Part shown: one piece after another, positions 11,101-19,431 of the stretch | Layout of the letters: the number at the start of each line of letters is the position of its first letter | How positions within the stretch are numbered: position 1 is the stretch's first letter | From: a virus | Virus record (IMG/VR): IMGVR_UViG_3300008625_000045 | Location: 1 to 31,663 of that record | DNA: 31,663 nucleotides | Strand: one strand, 5' to 3' | Notes under the pieces: model-generated | What the model saw: only the letters and a program-made list of their open reading frames with translations | Database searches by the model: none | Told to the model about the DNA's origin: nothing | Made by a program: the position numbers and the translations under genes

Positions 11101-12368
11101 CCTGTTTGTGAATCTATGTCTGGTGTATTGACTGTATTTTCAACCTGAAGATAGTTCCCTGCACTAAATGTTGTTGGATAATTTTGAGTAAAAGTTGTAG
11201 TCCTTGGTTTAGATAAAGGAACAAAAGTCTGACCAATTGTCTCAATTTCAAAACCACGAACATAGGCTTTACCAGGCGAAAGTCCGATTGCTAATTTGGT
11301 TGAATCACCACCCTCAGCGGCAGTATATACTCCGTTATTGAGTCCATCATCCAAGTGTTCTCTAAGATCCAGATTGAATCCCCTCACAACATAATCACCA
11401 GACTCATCAAAAGTTCTTCGTGCTAAAGTTTCTTCTAGAACTGAATAATCTGTACTCCGAACTGCTGATTGTATTGAACCATTTCTAACTGAAAGAAGTT
11501 CAATAAAGTCTGCATCATCAGCCGTTCCAAGAGATTTCTTTGTTAATGTAAGATCAAACTTGAGTCTATGTGCTCCTTTAGCAGCATAGTTTGTAGATCC
11601 AGTTGCATTATCTAAAAGTGTAGAATCCTCCTCTGGTGTTGATAGTGATTCCGATACCTGAAACCCTACACGATAAGAAGGAGAGTTAGTATACTTGTCC
11701 AGTATAATTGTTTGAGCATCACATTGAACAAAAGACCCCCGAATATAAAAGACCCCCTTCTGAACACTTGCAGAAGATCCTGTTCCACACGCTGAAGAAG
11801 CTAATGTTGTACATACTTGAGAATTAGCAGTAAATGTTTGTGAAGATCCCCCCGATGGAGTATAAGAAAAGGCGGTATCGACCTTCAGTCCCTCACCATT
11901 ATCAAATTTGACTTTTGAGGTTCCTTGATCTGCGGTAGCAGTTGAAGTAGCTGCTGGAGTATTAGAAGATTCATATTTAACGAATAATGTAAGATCATCA
12001 CTAGTATCAGCTGCGACACTCCCAACAACCTTTGCAATAACTCCAGAAGTCATTCCAGTAAGTTTTTTACCTACAAGAGATGTTCTGAAATTCTCTATAG
12101 TATGAGTAGTAGAACCATCAACAAATGTTGCTTGAAGTTTGACATAAGAATATGTAATATCAAACCCGACCTGGCCGGGAATAACAACTGCACCCTCTTT
12201 AAAAAAATGAGAACCTAGTCTTTCAATTTGATTTTGAAGAATTGACTGCATCTGAGTAAGTTCCCGAGCCTGAACCGAAAAGGCAGGACGGAATAATACC
12301 CTGTGAAAATTACTAGTTTCTACATAATCATCATAATAAGGAGAAACATTTAGATCGGTTTTTTGCAT
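5190..12368 (-). CDS. Giant baseplate/virion structural protein, DUF4815-type (2392 aa)
   Basis: The N-terminus has YVETSNFHRVLFRPAFSVQA then RELTQMQSILQNQIERLGSHFF, the hallmark of DUF4815 (Pfam), found in large structural proteins of marine T4-like phages. Further family signatures are RDAVDFRPRVGDY near residue 1230 and RRFTMKDIGSIADRVENLEYY near 1390. Between them lie many beta-sandwich-like inserts with paired 'GTGTGAIGV', 'TVTISGGLGGY' and 'TTTAGSGAVARVI' segments. The C-terminal part includes ENIYFEDPVMIAS near 2190 and ends in a compact domain (YREYTYESSGLDSFIAFAIK). It sits where T4 has genes 9-12 and starts 1 nt after the gp8 stop. It probably forms the peripheral baseplate wedge or a fibre-attachment platform. 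No frameshift is seen over 7.2 kb. Confidence 0.8.
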   Translation of the reverse strand: MQKTDLNVSPYYDDYVETSNFHRVLFRPAFSVQARELTQMQSILQNQIERLGSHFFKEGAVVIPGQVGFDITYSYVKLQATFVDGSTTHTIENFRTSLVGKKLTGMTSGVIAKVVGSVAADTSDDLTLFVKYESSNTPAATSTATADQGTSKVKFDNGEGLKVDTAFSYTPSGGSSQTFTANSQVCTTLASSACGTGSSASVQKGVFYIRGSFVQCDAQTIILDKYTNSPSYRVGFQVSESLSTPEEDSTLLDNATGSTNYAAKGAHRLKFDLTLTKKSLGTADDADFIELLSVRNGSIQSAVRSTDYSVLEETLARRTFDESGDYVVRGFNLDLREHLDDGLNNGVYTAAEGGDSTKLAIGLSPGKAYVRGFEIETIGQTFVPLSKPRTTTFTQNYPTTFSAGNYLQVENTVNTPDIDSQTGIDPFKEVQLRKHRMPRTTLRTAAGTGTGAIGVHDTSQLPISGGFTVLVGDELMTCSGFGGTHHSNATITVTARSVLGSGVATNHAIGTTVYVWKQDEGRIGYPNTKNYVLGLARTRAFEHNTGTNSATYINGAFKPTTARHQHYLFDVRMLCKLTCGTPFTATKWLTNGARIKGSVSGATGIVYIPPQDETFETPDHVNHPGSSAGGTTAELSTGGTANATVTISGGLGGYEPGQGIVDHESNNFDIIDEDSYIVSIDSATNVTLSKPTLQANKYVSIRVGNTTGSGEGAKYVRGTTFHVIQTTGTFVSTDVITSNVTGDLAGGISLGAAAIYYNMGDVHQLYSKQSTTDKSYWANVYPTDVKTLKGTISTPTSVTPPTNIIKGTNTGFTSDLKVGDLFECQDTSGIVHRMEVKSITNDTELKTVEQFPVSVTSSTILRVRSKLEEQEELVMITKLPKQAVKTLKSASLNSLSDTTLKVRRQTTLDFSSSTTAVISLAEGEIFSSFSTDDYQLSVVGGSNASYPIGTVLAPEESGSGCVLSFNSSRTGLTITLPSSQAILKVTYTVAVAVAKEKTKTLQPMKTLTLTNATGGIWGTNFQDDEICLGTADIFKVRAIYEGADASTAPVLPKITYGPTGGGTVQASDLFQPGQKITTTTAGSGAVARVIDGGSVGSTNQITLSYLTDIQFVVGDVLSTTQSSPASQTVSAVVAGDSNILSNFTVDDGMRDTFYDLGRIARKPGLAPPDGQITIVYEYFTHGAGDFFSVDSYPTGSGISDIDYGEIPLYSAQRVDPDTISPSGEYDLRDAVDFRPRVGDYDFSTYSSANSVIHASGTDWKGVALACSHCTVGTGKSTSPYSFAYRNFGLASSSLTDVPKSDDTFLSSFDYYLPQNGALFLDSEGNFKTVLGGAAENPEKPSPIQDAMHLADFRLPQYTFSPSDIGVLKKKNRRFTMKDIGSIADRVENLEYYTQLNMLEKTTESFQMQDADGLDRFKNGFIVDNFTGHKVGNGMHLDYQCSMDFAQGVLRPEFKHRVIEMEESVSTDTLRTTAGYQKTGALLTLPYTETTFINQPYASRIENVNPFNVIAWIGTLDLDPASDIWKDTNRMPNLIINREGNYDTFVARAGGSAINTVWNEWETFWTGEDVNVTQWRDTTWATARAQVPFRRVMETTVNTTTEKLSRTGVRTEITPRIDYESKGDRLVSTDILPYCRAKDVKFNGSVFKPGTRLYSFFDNINVSKYITPDVPYVNYYSTTSEISTANNTTITVTSTVAFSSTGTLSINGETITYSGKSSTTFTGCSTHAEIAANTYVYKLPEMGDPLITGVTGRHSGTFSIPDPNVSGNPAFKVGERILRMTSDQENGILSGDTQTAGEATYYAKGLLDNIQETIIATRNADVNRVTLNQERTVTSTRSSDRQVGWWDPVAQSFLIDEKGGAFITSVDVYFQNKSETVPAQCQIRTMKGGYPTTTILPFGQAAVEPSEVQVSEDASLATNFKFPSPVYLQQDIEYCFVIMANTQDYLIWLSHMGDTEVGGTRTISDQPYAGVLFKSQNASTWAAAQMEDLKFKVNRASFSTTSGTVTLQNQALSSTTLPSAPITTIPGTKKIRVSHPNHGMYASTTNNVTMSALVGSAPIGTGSDTYDLATLGSFTKNNLSEVGLDHYIIDTTGLSNAPTANFKAANAKVTGGSGVQATENYMMDTGKLIVQLMEVSGTDITTKVRTTTGTSASATAGSGSYSGTSGGSETSFNLDAWTNAKEITPNENIYFEDPVMIASTINESLEMSNNKSLQAQLTLSTDVENLSPVIDTQRMGMIAVQNRINNIKRDQDLYSTAVLNSSSTFSDAYNPSTAATGDANKAVYITRKITLANASTALKVIFDAVRFNTASIDVYYKILRADDTSTFDDIEWVSMTADKTISDSKSVLDYREYTYESSGLDSFIAFAIKLVMRGTKSTEQPMIKDFRAIALAI

Positions 12369-12369
12369 A

Positions 12370-14118
12370 TTAGAACTCTACTATCAATTTAATATCTTCT
12401 GTTTGGTCACTGGCTCGACTGATGGGTTTTCGATTTTCCATATAGATGATATCTCCTGAATCTGGTTGCATTTCAGGATTTGAATATCCAGCTGTAAATG
12501 AAGTATTATTCAATGAAGAACCATAAGATGTGTCTGGTACACCAGTTGCCGTTGAATCAGCACCTGTGATTGTAGCAGTTCCACTGAATGGAAGTTTTTC
12601 TCCAGTTGAATTGGTCCCTTGATCTGTATAAGGGGTTTGGATATAAAATAAAATATTATTAGATGCATCAAATTCCACTACTGTTCCTTGTGGAGAGTGT
12701 GGAACACAAGTAGCGGTTCCTGTCATAGATCCAGTTGGAGTTCTCTGTGTTCCTACTACATAAGTGAATTGAGTTGTAGAAGTTACTGTGATATAGTGAG
12801 TTCCACGATGACCAGTTGTTGCACCTCCTCCAAAAGTTCCTGCACCTATAGTTACCAACTGACCAGTGGCAAATCCATGTGCAGCTGAAGTAGTTACTGT
12901 TAATGTACTACCACTTACAGTAATCCCACTTACAGTTGGAGTTGCAAGAGCTTGAGATATCTTTTCATCGACTGTAAAATTTCCAGAATTACTTGCGAGT
13001 TTAATTGCATAAGTTTGTCTTGCAGAAGTACTTGTATATGCACTTGTTGTACCATAAGAATATGGATTTCTTAAAATTCCAATCTGACGAAAATCATTGA
13101 CTACACTAAAGTCATAAGTTTCTGTTTGTTGTAATTTAACATCCATCATTGCAAAATGACCCCCTAATTCCTTTGCAGGATTAGAACCATGTCCACCATC
13201 AGCAGGAATGATCACTTCAAAAACAGGATTAGTTGTCCAAGTTATTACTTGACTAGAGCTCGCCTGTAAATCAAATTGTTCTTTAATATCAGCTGCCAAA
13301 ATAGTTGCATGAGTATACCCCGAACCATTTGCAGTAATTGAAACTGATTTAATCTCACCTGTATTTGCAGAATCCGTGACTCCACCAATAACTACACTAC
13401 AAAGAGCTCCAGAACCATCACCACGAATTGGAACATTATAAACTGTAATATCAGCATTCTGAGTAACACCAGAAGATGCACCATCATTTGTAATCTTGAC
13501 TACATCTATTCGTCCAGCGGCAAGTGCAATCCCCGACTCAGCGGCAGTTGGGGCCGCAATAAAGTCAGGAGTAAGAAAATTTTGAACCTGAGTTGTGGAC
13601 AAAGTAAACATATACTTAATCGTATAATTTCCTGTTGTTATTGGAGCAGCTGAAGTTGATGTTGGAGTTCCTTCTGTTCCACTCCAAGCGGCCACTGTTC
13701 CATTTACTGCATTGTCCAGAACTTTGTAAACTCTGTATGCAGAGGTCATAAAGTAAAAACTGGAATCAAAAAGATTTGTTGCTCCAGAAGTTGCAACTTT
13801 ATTTGCAGAATAATCTGGTCTATACATATCGTATGTTGTAGAACCAGAAATATCTAAATCCCTTCTGGGAATTGCGTGTGTAACACCAGTTGCATCAATC
13901 TTTTTCGCAGCTAACATATCATCCCAATGATATGCTTCTGTCTTTCTGGCATCTACTGGTGTAGGTGGTGCTGAATCTGTCCCTCCTGTCGTTCCAGTAG
14001 CAAAAGCAGATGGTCTACCAATATAAAGAAAATAATTGGTAGGTACAGCTTCTGAGAACGATTCCTTGAATTGTTCAGCGTTATGAAATCTAAATTTTGA
14101 AGTAATTATCGCAGGCAT
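12370..14118 (-). CDS. 8: Baseplate wedge protein gp8
   Basis: Both ends match T4 gp8: the N-terminus AIITSKFRFHNAEQF (T4 has AIVTSKFR), the early IGRPSAF segment, AIPRRDLD near residue 85 (T4 AVIPRRDW), and the C-terminus DIIYMENRKPISRASDQTED (T4 MIYMENRPPIIMAMDQTEE). gp8 is a dimer in each T4 baseplate wedge, contacting gp7 and gp10. At 582 residues it is longer than T4 gp8 (about 334). The extra length includes a beta module near residues 395-465 (LTVTTSAAHGFATGQLVTIG ... THYITVTSTTQFTYVVG). A late promoter (TATAAATA, 14143..14150) and an AAAGGA site precede the ATG. The 2392-residue gene follows directly. Confidence 0.9.
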   Translation of the reverse strand: MPAIITSKFRFHNAEQFKESFSEAVPTNYFLYIGRPSAFATGTTGGTDSAPPTPVDARKTEAYHWDDMLAAKKIDATGVTHAIPRRDLDISGSTTYDMYRPDYSANKVATSGATNLFDSSFYFMTSAYRVYKVLDNAVNGTVAAWSGTEGTPTSTSAAPITTGNYTIKYMFTLSTTQVQNFLTPDFIAAPTAAESGIALAAGRIDVVKITNDGASSGVTQNADITVYNVPIRGDGSGALCSVVIGGVTDSANTGEIKSVSITANGSGYTHATILAADIKEQFDLQASSSQVITWTTNPVFEVIIPADGGHGSNPAKELGGHFAMMDVKLQQTETYDFSVVNDFRQIGILRNPYSYGTTSAYTSTSARQTYAIKLASNSGNFTVDEKISQALATPTVSGITVSGSTLTVTTSAAHGFATGQLVTIGAGTFGGGATTGHRGTHYITVTSTTQFTYVVGTQRTPTGSMTGTATCVPHSPQGTVVEFDASNNILFYIQTPYTDQGTNSTGEKLPFSGTATITGADSTATGVPDTSYGSSLNNTSFTAGYSNPEMQPDSGDIIYMENRKPISRASDQTEDIKLIVEF

Positions 14119-14142
14119 TTTGTATCCTTTACCTTGTTAAAT

Positions 14143-14150
14143 TATTTATA
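14143..14150 (-). promoter_or_regulatory. Late promoter (TATAAATA) for gp8 module
   Basis: The minus strand carries the exact T4 late consensus TATAAATA, 24 nt above the gp8 ATG and in the gap after the gp7-position gene. A start about 6 nt downstream gives a short leader containing AAGGTAAAGGA. Confidence 0.75.
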
Positions 14151-14158
14151 AGAGTTAC

Positions 14159-17100
14159 CTATGTCCCACTCTCGGCATCGAAAGATGGTGGGATAGTATT
14201 ATCGTCAAAGGATGGCGGTTTCGTATTATCATCCCATGTATTGTAGTATGCCGTTCCGGCATATTTGATTCCTCTGATATAAGATGGTGGAGGCACATTC
14301 CAAATTTTATCTGCTTCCTTTGGTATTACATGAGTATTAATAGGAGTATCTTCCTCATAAGCATAATAACTCCCATCTTCCATCATAATATACTCAATAT
14401 CATCACCATCTGATATTCCAAAAGCCCCTGTGGCCAATTCGACCTGAACTCTGGTAGATCTAACAATCTCATCTATCCTTACATCTGCAAATTGATCCAA
14501 AGTCATGTGTATTCCAATGTCATGTTCCCTAATCTGAATATTGGTATACCCCATAGTTGTATTATAAACCCCAGCCGATCCAGCAGTTACATTATCTTCT
14601 GCTGAATGAGGAGTTTGTCTTCTTGTTATGCCTGGATATGCATAAGATAAATCATTCTGAACAGGAGATGAATCTGAAGATGCATTTTGAGCCCACAAAT
14701 ATCTGGTTGCGGTCTTTTTGGTTGCACCCAATCCATACCTATTCTTTTGAAGACTTGCAAACCCACTAAGAACCTCAACTTGTATTGGAATATCCCAATG
14801 TGTGCTTAATGTAAGATCTCTAGTTGCATTATCAAATGGTGATGATGAAGATATCTTTGCAGTACCAGCCGCAAACACGGCAGGAGTTGTAGGTGTACCA
14901 GATACAGTTATATTAAGAGTATCATCAGTGACTGCAATAACATTATAGAATCCATTGTATCCTGTGGAAGTTACACCACTAACCTCCACTTCATCATTAA
15001 CATCATATCCATGTGGCCCTGTAGTCTCAATAGTTGCGGTAGAACCAGATCTAGTGATCGCTTCTATATCATGAGTGAGTCCAATCTTATGAACCTTTTG
15101 ACTATCCAATCTGGATCGTAATGTTGTTCCATCATCTACAGTACCAAGTTTTCTACGAATATGAGTATTAAGAACAGCTTCAAAGAGGCTTGCAAGTTCT
15201 GGTGTATAAGTAGAGATACCTGTAACTGGTATCGTCAGTTTCGTTTCGACTTTATTTGTAAGACTGACCTCACCAAAGACAGCAAACCCAGCAGGATGAA
15301 CTGCCTTTTTAATCTCACCCCTCCAATCTGCAATTGCAGCTCCAACTCTGACAACATAAGAGAAATCTTGATAATAAAATGAGTCTTGAATCTTCATCAG
15401 AGATTCACTCACTTTACCTTTATCATTTTCGTAAGCTCCTGCCGTAGTTCCAGTTGTTCCTATCTGTGCAGTAACAACCGCTTGAGATTGTTTGGTGACT
15501 ATTGCATAATCCGTTGTTGATCCTCTTTTAATAACCTCATTTATCGCAAAGGTTCCAGAAGTCATTTGGACAGTAAGAAATTGTCGTGTATGATCCCATG
15601 CAGTAATAATACCTGTGGCTAAACTACTCTGACCTGAAATGGAATCCCCTACAGAAAAGGAAGTCGCTAAAGTGATATCTGGTGGAGAACCTACTTTTAT
15701 ATTTCTAGTGACAAGAATTTTAGTAGGTAACGAAATAGTAGGAGCTGTAGTAAATCCTGTACCAAACTTTTTAACCTCTACACCCTTAACTCCCCCAATA
15801 CCAGATTGTGACCAAGGAAGGAATGTTGCACCTGTTCCATGTGCAGTATATTGTGTAATTATAACATAAGCGGTACTTGTAGAACCTGTAATTTTTTCTC
15901 CTGCACTAAAGGAACCTGAGAGTCCTGTAATTGTAATATATCCAGATCCTTTAGATGCAATAGTTGCCGATGCCCCACCAGAATTTGTAATAGTCTCTCC
16001 GGCAACCAATTGAATTGCAGATCCAGTTATAGCTCCCTGAGTCCATCTAATAGTTGCAGTAGTAGATACCACGGATGGTGGTGATTCATAACCAGATCCT
16101 CTATTGCTCATAAGAACATGAACAACCTCTGTAGACTCATCTGGAACACTCAGATCTGCAAATGTTGCTGTTTCTAATTGTATCTGAGCTCCAGTATATG
16201 CATCATTTTTTTCAGTTGCATCTTCGTATATAATATGATCCACTTCAGAAATATCAGTACGATATTCACCTTGTACTGTATTACCTGAAACCTGTCTATC
16301 ATAATCTCCAATTTCTGGACCGATTGCTCCACCGACATTTATAATCTTTGCAGTTGCCCCAGATCCCTCTGTATTCTGATTATCAAAATATAAGTCTTGA
16401 CCTATTGCATAATTAATACCAGGCGAATCGATAATAATTTCTTCGACTTCTCCAGATCCTACATCTACAATTTCAATAGAAGCTTCTTTACCTTCTACAC
16501 TAGTTACTGTAATTGCATCTCCAGTTGTGTAAAAAGATCCTGGCGTTGTTACTTCTGAACCAGAAATAATTGCCTGAATTGTACCAGAGATAGCAACATC
16601 AACATCTGAATTATCAATACCAGAAATCACTGCACCCTGTACAAATGATCCCACTATAGAATCAAGCTTGAGAATCAATTCATAAACAGTAGTCTCACCC
16701 TCTTGCATCTGAAGTGTACCTTCCACTGTAGCAGATGCAGTTTTAGCTCCAATCGTTTCGTCAACCTTTTGGGTAATTACTTGTCCGACTAAATTTGCAG
16801 GATTGTTTGCTGTTGCAACAACTCTAATAACAGTATTACTAGTCCATTCACCAGCAGATACTTTAAGAAGATTGTCCGTAGGATAAAAAATCTCAGGAGT
16901 TTCCCCAAACATCATTCTAAAAAACGCATTATGACCTTCTTTCGTACCCTTTGCACGATAAAGATCTCGAACACTCTTTACAAGATTACGTTTGGAAACG
17001 CCTGGGGCTACAGTATTAGGAACAGCAGTAAGATATGTATCCCTAAACTGATCAAGAAAATCGGTAAGAGTTGTGTCAATATTTGCATATTCCAACAACT

Positions 17101-17548
17101 GTTGAATATTCTGAACTGGATTTCCTTGATACTTGAATATGGTTCCACGAGCTTTACTCGTAGACCCTTCAATAACTTCACCGACTTGAAGAAATCTATT
17201 ATGTTCAACATAAAGGACAGAATTTGAATTATCTTCAGCTAAAATAGAGGCAACAGCGCCAGAAGTAAGACCTGTAACAGTTTCTTCTTTAAGGAATGCC
17301 CCAAAAACAGAATCCTCTCCAACTACCTTAGTGTCATCTTCCAGTAGAAGATAATTATCAGTAAGTAAATTCTCTAAAAGAATAGTATCATAATTTTGAA
17401 CATTTGTCATAGTAATCTTTGCAGATTCCATGAACTGATAATACAGTCTTAGAAACTCTACAAAGACAGGATGATCGTTCCTGACAAACTCTGGAAATTT
17501 ATCTTCTATAAAAGATGAAATTTTCTCATCTAAAAGTGTAGTTGCCAT
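14159..17548 (-). CDS. Large baseplate wedge protein in the gp7 position (1129 aa)
   Basis: This gene lies between gp6 and gp8, where T4 has gene 7 (1032 residues), and is of similar size. The N-terminus (IEDKFPEFVRNDHPVFVEFL then RLYYQFMES) is helical and typical of the equivalent gene in marine T4-like phages. It continues FRDTYLTAVPN...RDLYRAKGTKEGHNAFFRMM near residues 165-215. The middle holds repeated beta units with GSGYESPPSVV and SGIGGVKGVEVKKFGTGFTT segments, then KAVHPAGFAVFGEV near 760. An HGY-type beta module lies near residues 870-925. The C-terminus has two copies of DDNT(K/I)PPSFD. Direct similarity to T4 gp7 is not obvious by eye, so I give no symbol. The start is 1 nt after the gp6 stop. 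Confidence 0.75.
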   Translation of the reverse strand: MATTLLDEKISSFIEDKFPEFVRNDHPVFVEFLRLYYQFMESAKITMTNVQNYDTILLENLLTDNYLLLEDDTKVVGEDSVFGAFLKEETVTGLTSGAVASILAEDNSNSVLYVEHNRFLQVGEVIEGSTSKARGTIFKYQGNPVQNIQQLLEYANIDTTLTDFLDQFRDTYLTAVPNTVAPGVSKRNLVKSVRDLYRAKGTKEGHNAFFRMMFGETPEIFYPTDNLLKVSAGEWTSNTVIRVVATANNPANLVGQVITQKVDETIGAKTASATVEGTLQMQEGETTVYELILKLDSIVGSFVQGAVISGIDNSDVDVAISGTIQAIISGSEVTTPGSFYTTGDAITVTSVEGKEASIEIVDVGSGEVEEIIIDSPGINYAIGQDLYFDNQNTEGSGATAKIINVGGAIGPEIGDYDRQVSGNTVQGEYRTDISEVDHIIYEDATEKNDAYTGAQIQLETATFADLSVPDESTEVVHVLMSNRGSGYESPPSVVSTTATIRWTQGAITGSAIQLVAGETITNSGGASATIASKGSGYITITGLSGSFSAGEKITGSTSTAYVIITQYTAHGTGATFLPWSQSGIGGVKGVEVKKFGTGFTTAPTISLPTKILVTRNIKVGSPPDITLATSFSVGDSISGQSSLATGIITAWDHTRQFLTVQMTSGTFAINEVIKRGSTTDYAIVTKQSQAVVTAQIGTTGTTAGAYENDKGKVSESLMKIQDSFYYQDFSYVVRVGAAIADWRGEIKKAVHPAGFAVFGEVSLTNKVETKLTIPVTGISTYTPELASLFEAVLNTHIRRKLGTVDDGTTLRSRLDSQKVHKIGLTHDIEAITRSGSTATIETTGPHGYDVNDEVEVSGVTSTGYNGFYNVIAVTDDTLNITVSGTPTTPAVFAAGTAKISSSSPFDNATRDLTLSTHWDIPIQVEVLSGFASLQKNRYGLGATKKTATRYLWAQNASSDSSPVQNDLSYAYPGITRRQTPHSAEDNVTAGSAGVYNTTMGYTNIQIREHDIGIHMTLDQFADVRIDEIVRSTRVQVELATGAFGISDGDDIEYIMMEDGSYYAYEEDTPINTHVIPKEADKIWNVPPPSYIRGIKYAGTAYYNTWDDNTKPPSFDDNTIPPSFDAESGT

Positions 17549-17549
17549 A

Positions 17550-19430
17550 TTATGAAGTTGTGTATGCGCTTCCTACTGCGGCTGTCGAACTTTTTGTGGT
17601 GTAACCTACACCGGCAATTGATTCACCTGTTGCAAACGTATCAATCTCAGCTGTAACTGTACTCGATACAGTATCAATCTCAACAACTTGGTTTCTAACA
17701 GGTATAACATCATTTGAATCTGGTTTGATTGTAATATCCAATTTTCCAGAAGAAGATACTACCGCTGTAATATTAAATGAAGTGAGAACTATTTGTCCTG
17801 TGGTATAATTGATAGTTCCTGCAGCTGCATTAGTGATTGTCTTTGTTGTACCACCTAACAAATAGAAAGTTCTAATATTACCATTTCCATCATCATCTAT
17901 ATACTGAACATTTGTATTTCCAGACAAATAGAATCCACCAGATTCCACTACAGTCTGTGTCCATCCAGCTGCTGGGTGATATGCTGTATTATTGAAATTT
18001 ATTGTATACTTGGTAGATGTTCCTAGTGTCAAAGAAATAGATCTTTTTAATTTTACTGCAACTGTACTTGACAATATTGATACATCAGTTGCATCGAGTT
18101 CTTTAAGTAGATTTGAATGCCTGAATACTGCATCAAATTTCTCAAGATTATTTGTATTGAATGTAGAAATTGTTGTTTCTGCCAATGCCTTTAAATCTGA
18201 ATTGGTCTTGGTAGTAAGAGTTGAATTATATTTCACTGTAGTAGATAGAACGAGTTGAAGTATCTCTGGATCAACAATAACAGGAGTTATTGAGGCCACA
18301 TTGTAATTTTTCAAACTTGTTATGATCTGATTCTTGGTTGTGGTAGTCAATGAAGATCCAGTTTTTGGTCTGATAGAAATATAAACCCTTCCGTAAATTG
18401 CAGGATCATTATCTTCACCACCCCAAACCTGTACTGATTTTATATTTGAATATACACTTGGAAGAATAGACTTATAATCATCTGGTGTGACAGCTCTTCC
18501 TTGTGATGCATATTTTAAAGGTGCATTAAACTTAATTGAGTCTACTGTTTCACCTATACCTCCACCTGAAGCTGATGATGTTGTTAATGCAGTCACATTG
18601 GAATATCCACCTACTGTTGAAGCTGAAGTAAATGCAGATGCTCCATCAGCAAGATCTCCATTCGTAACCACATAATCCAATATAACAATATTACCATCTA
18701 TAGGTTTATATCCAAAAACTCCATCGCCAAAGTATACCTCAAATCTACCATTCTCAACCTCTTGCAAAAAATATACCTTTGAAGTAGAAGTTAAAGTTGT
18801 ATAATCTGTATTCAGAGTATAGGTTTCTGTAGTAGTATCTGAAGATGAAGTCTGCACCCGAACTCTAAGTGTATTAGTATCAGCTCGGGCCGATGGGATA
18901 ATAAATTGTTGTTCTAAATTAGAAGAGTTTACTGTATAATTAAAAGAGGACCATGTTCCCTCGTAAACTTTAACCTCATCAAATTGGAAAGTCCCTGTAT
19001 CAGATGTGGCAGTATGATCTGTAGTTGTTACAAATTGATAATTAACTGAATCTAAAGTAGTTGTGAAAACCGCACCCGATGACAATGTAAGAGAAGTCTG
19101 TGTAATAGGAACACCTTTAACTGTAACTGAAATAGTTGCGGTTGATGCTCTCATGGAGGCTGGAAGATACCCCAAAGACTTTGCATGAGATACTGCACTA
19201 GCTCTAAGTAATGAAGAATCCAAGAACATTTCATTTGCAAGCATATTTGCATGGAATGCTTGGTAATGAGTATTATATGCAAGAAGATCCATGAGAACTG
19301 CCATTCCAGATCCTTCAAAATTATAGTCTGAAAATTGAGTTTGTTGTGATAAGAAAGTCTTGAAATTATTTTTGACTGCATCAAAATCCAGATCAGTAAT
19401 TTCTATTTTTCCCTTTGAATTGATAGCCAT
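17550..19430 (-). CDS. 6: Baseplate wedge protein gp6 (baseplate J-like)
   Basis: The N-terminus (DFDAVKNNFKTFLSQQTQFS ... GSGMAVLMDLLAYNTHYQAF ... EMFLDSSLLRASAVSHAKSL then GYLPASM) is the standard opening of T4-like gp6. The conserved core KYASQGRAVTPDDYKSILPS ... VWGGEDNDPAIYGRVYISIR lies around residues 305-355. Length (626) is close to T4 gp6 (660). gp6 dimers form the continuous inner iris of the T4 baseplate and, with gp25 and gp53, hold it in the pre-attack state. It is downstream of gp25 with a 1-nt gap, the gp25-gp6 adjacency common to many contractile-tail systems. Confidence 0.92.
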   Translation of the reverse strand: MAINSKGKIEITDLDFDAVKNNFKTFLSQQTQFSDYNFEGSGMAVLMDLLAYNTHYQAFHANMLANEMFLDSSLLRASAVSHAKSLGYLPASMRASTATISVTVKGVPITQTSLTLSSGAVFTTTLDSVNYQFVTTTDHTATSDTGTFQFDEVKVYEGTWSSFNYTVNSSNLEQQFIIPSARADTNTLRVRVQTSSSDTTTETYTLNTDYTTLTSTSKVYFLQEVENGRFEVYFGDGVFGYKPIDGNIVILDYVVTNGDLADGASAFTSASTVGGYSNVTALTTSSASGGGIGETVDSIKFNAPLKYASQGRAVTPDDYKSILPSVYSNIKSVQVWGGEDNDPAIYGRVYISIRPKTGSSLTTTTKNQIITSLKNYNVASITPVIVDPEILQLVLSTTVKYNSTLTTKTNSDLKALAETTISTFNTNNLEKFDAVFRHSNLLKELDATDVSILSSTVAVKLKRSISLTLGTSTKYTINFNNTAYHPAAGWTQTVVESGGFYLSGNTNVQYIDDDGNGNIRTFYLLGGTTKTITNAAAGTINYTTGQIVLTSFNITAVVSSSGKLDITIKPDSNDVIPVRNQVVEIDTVSSTVTAEIDTFATGESIAGVGYTTKSSTAAVGSAYTTS

Positions 19431-19431
19431 A

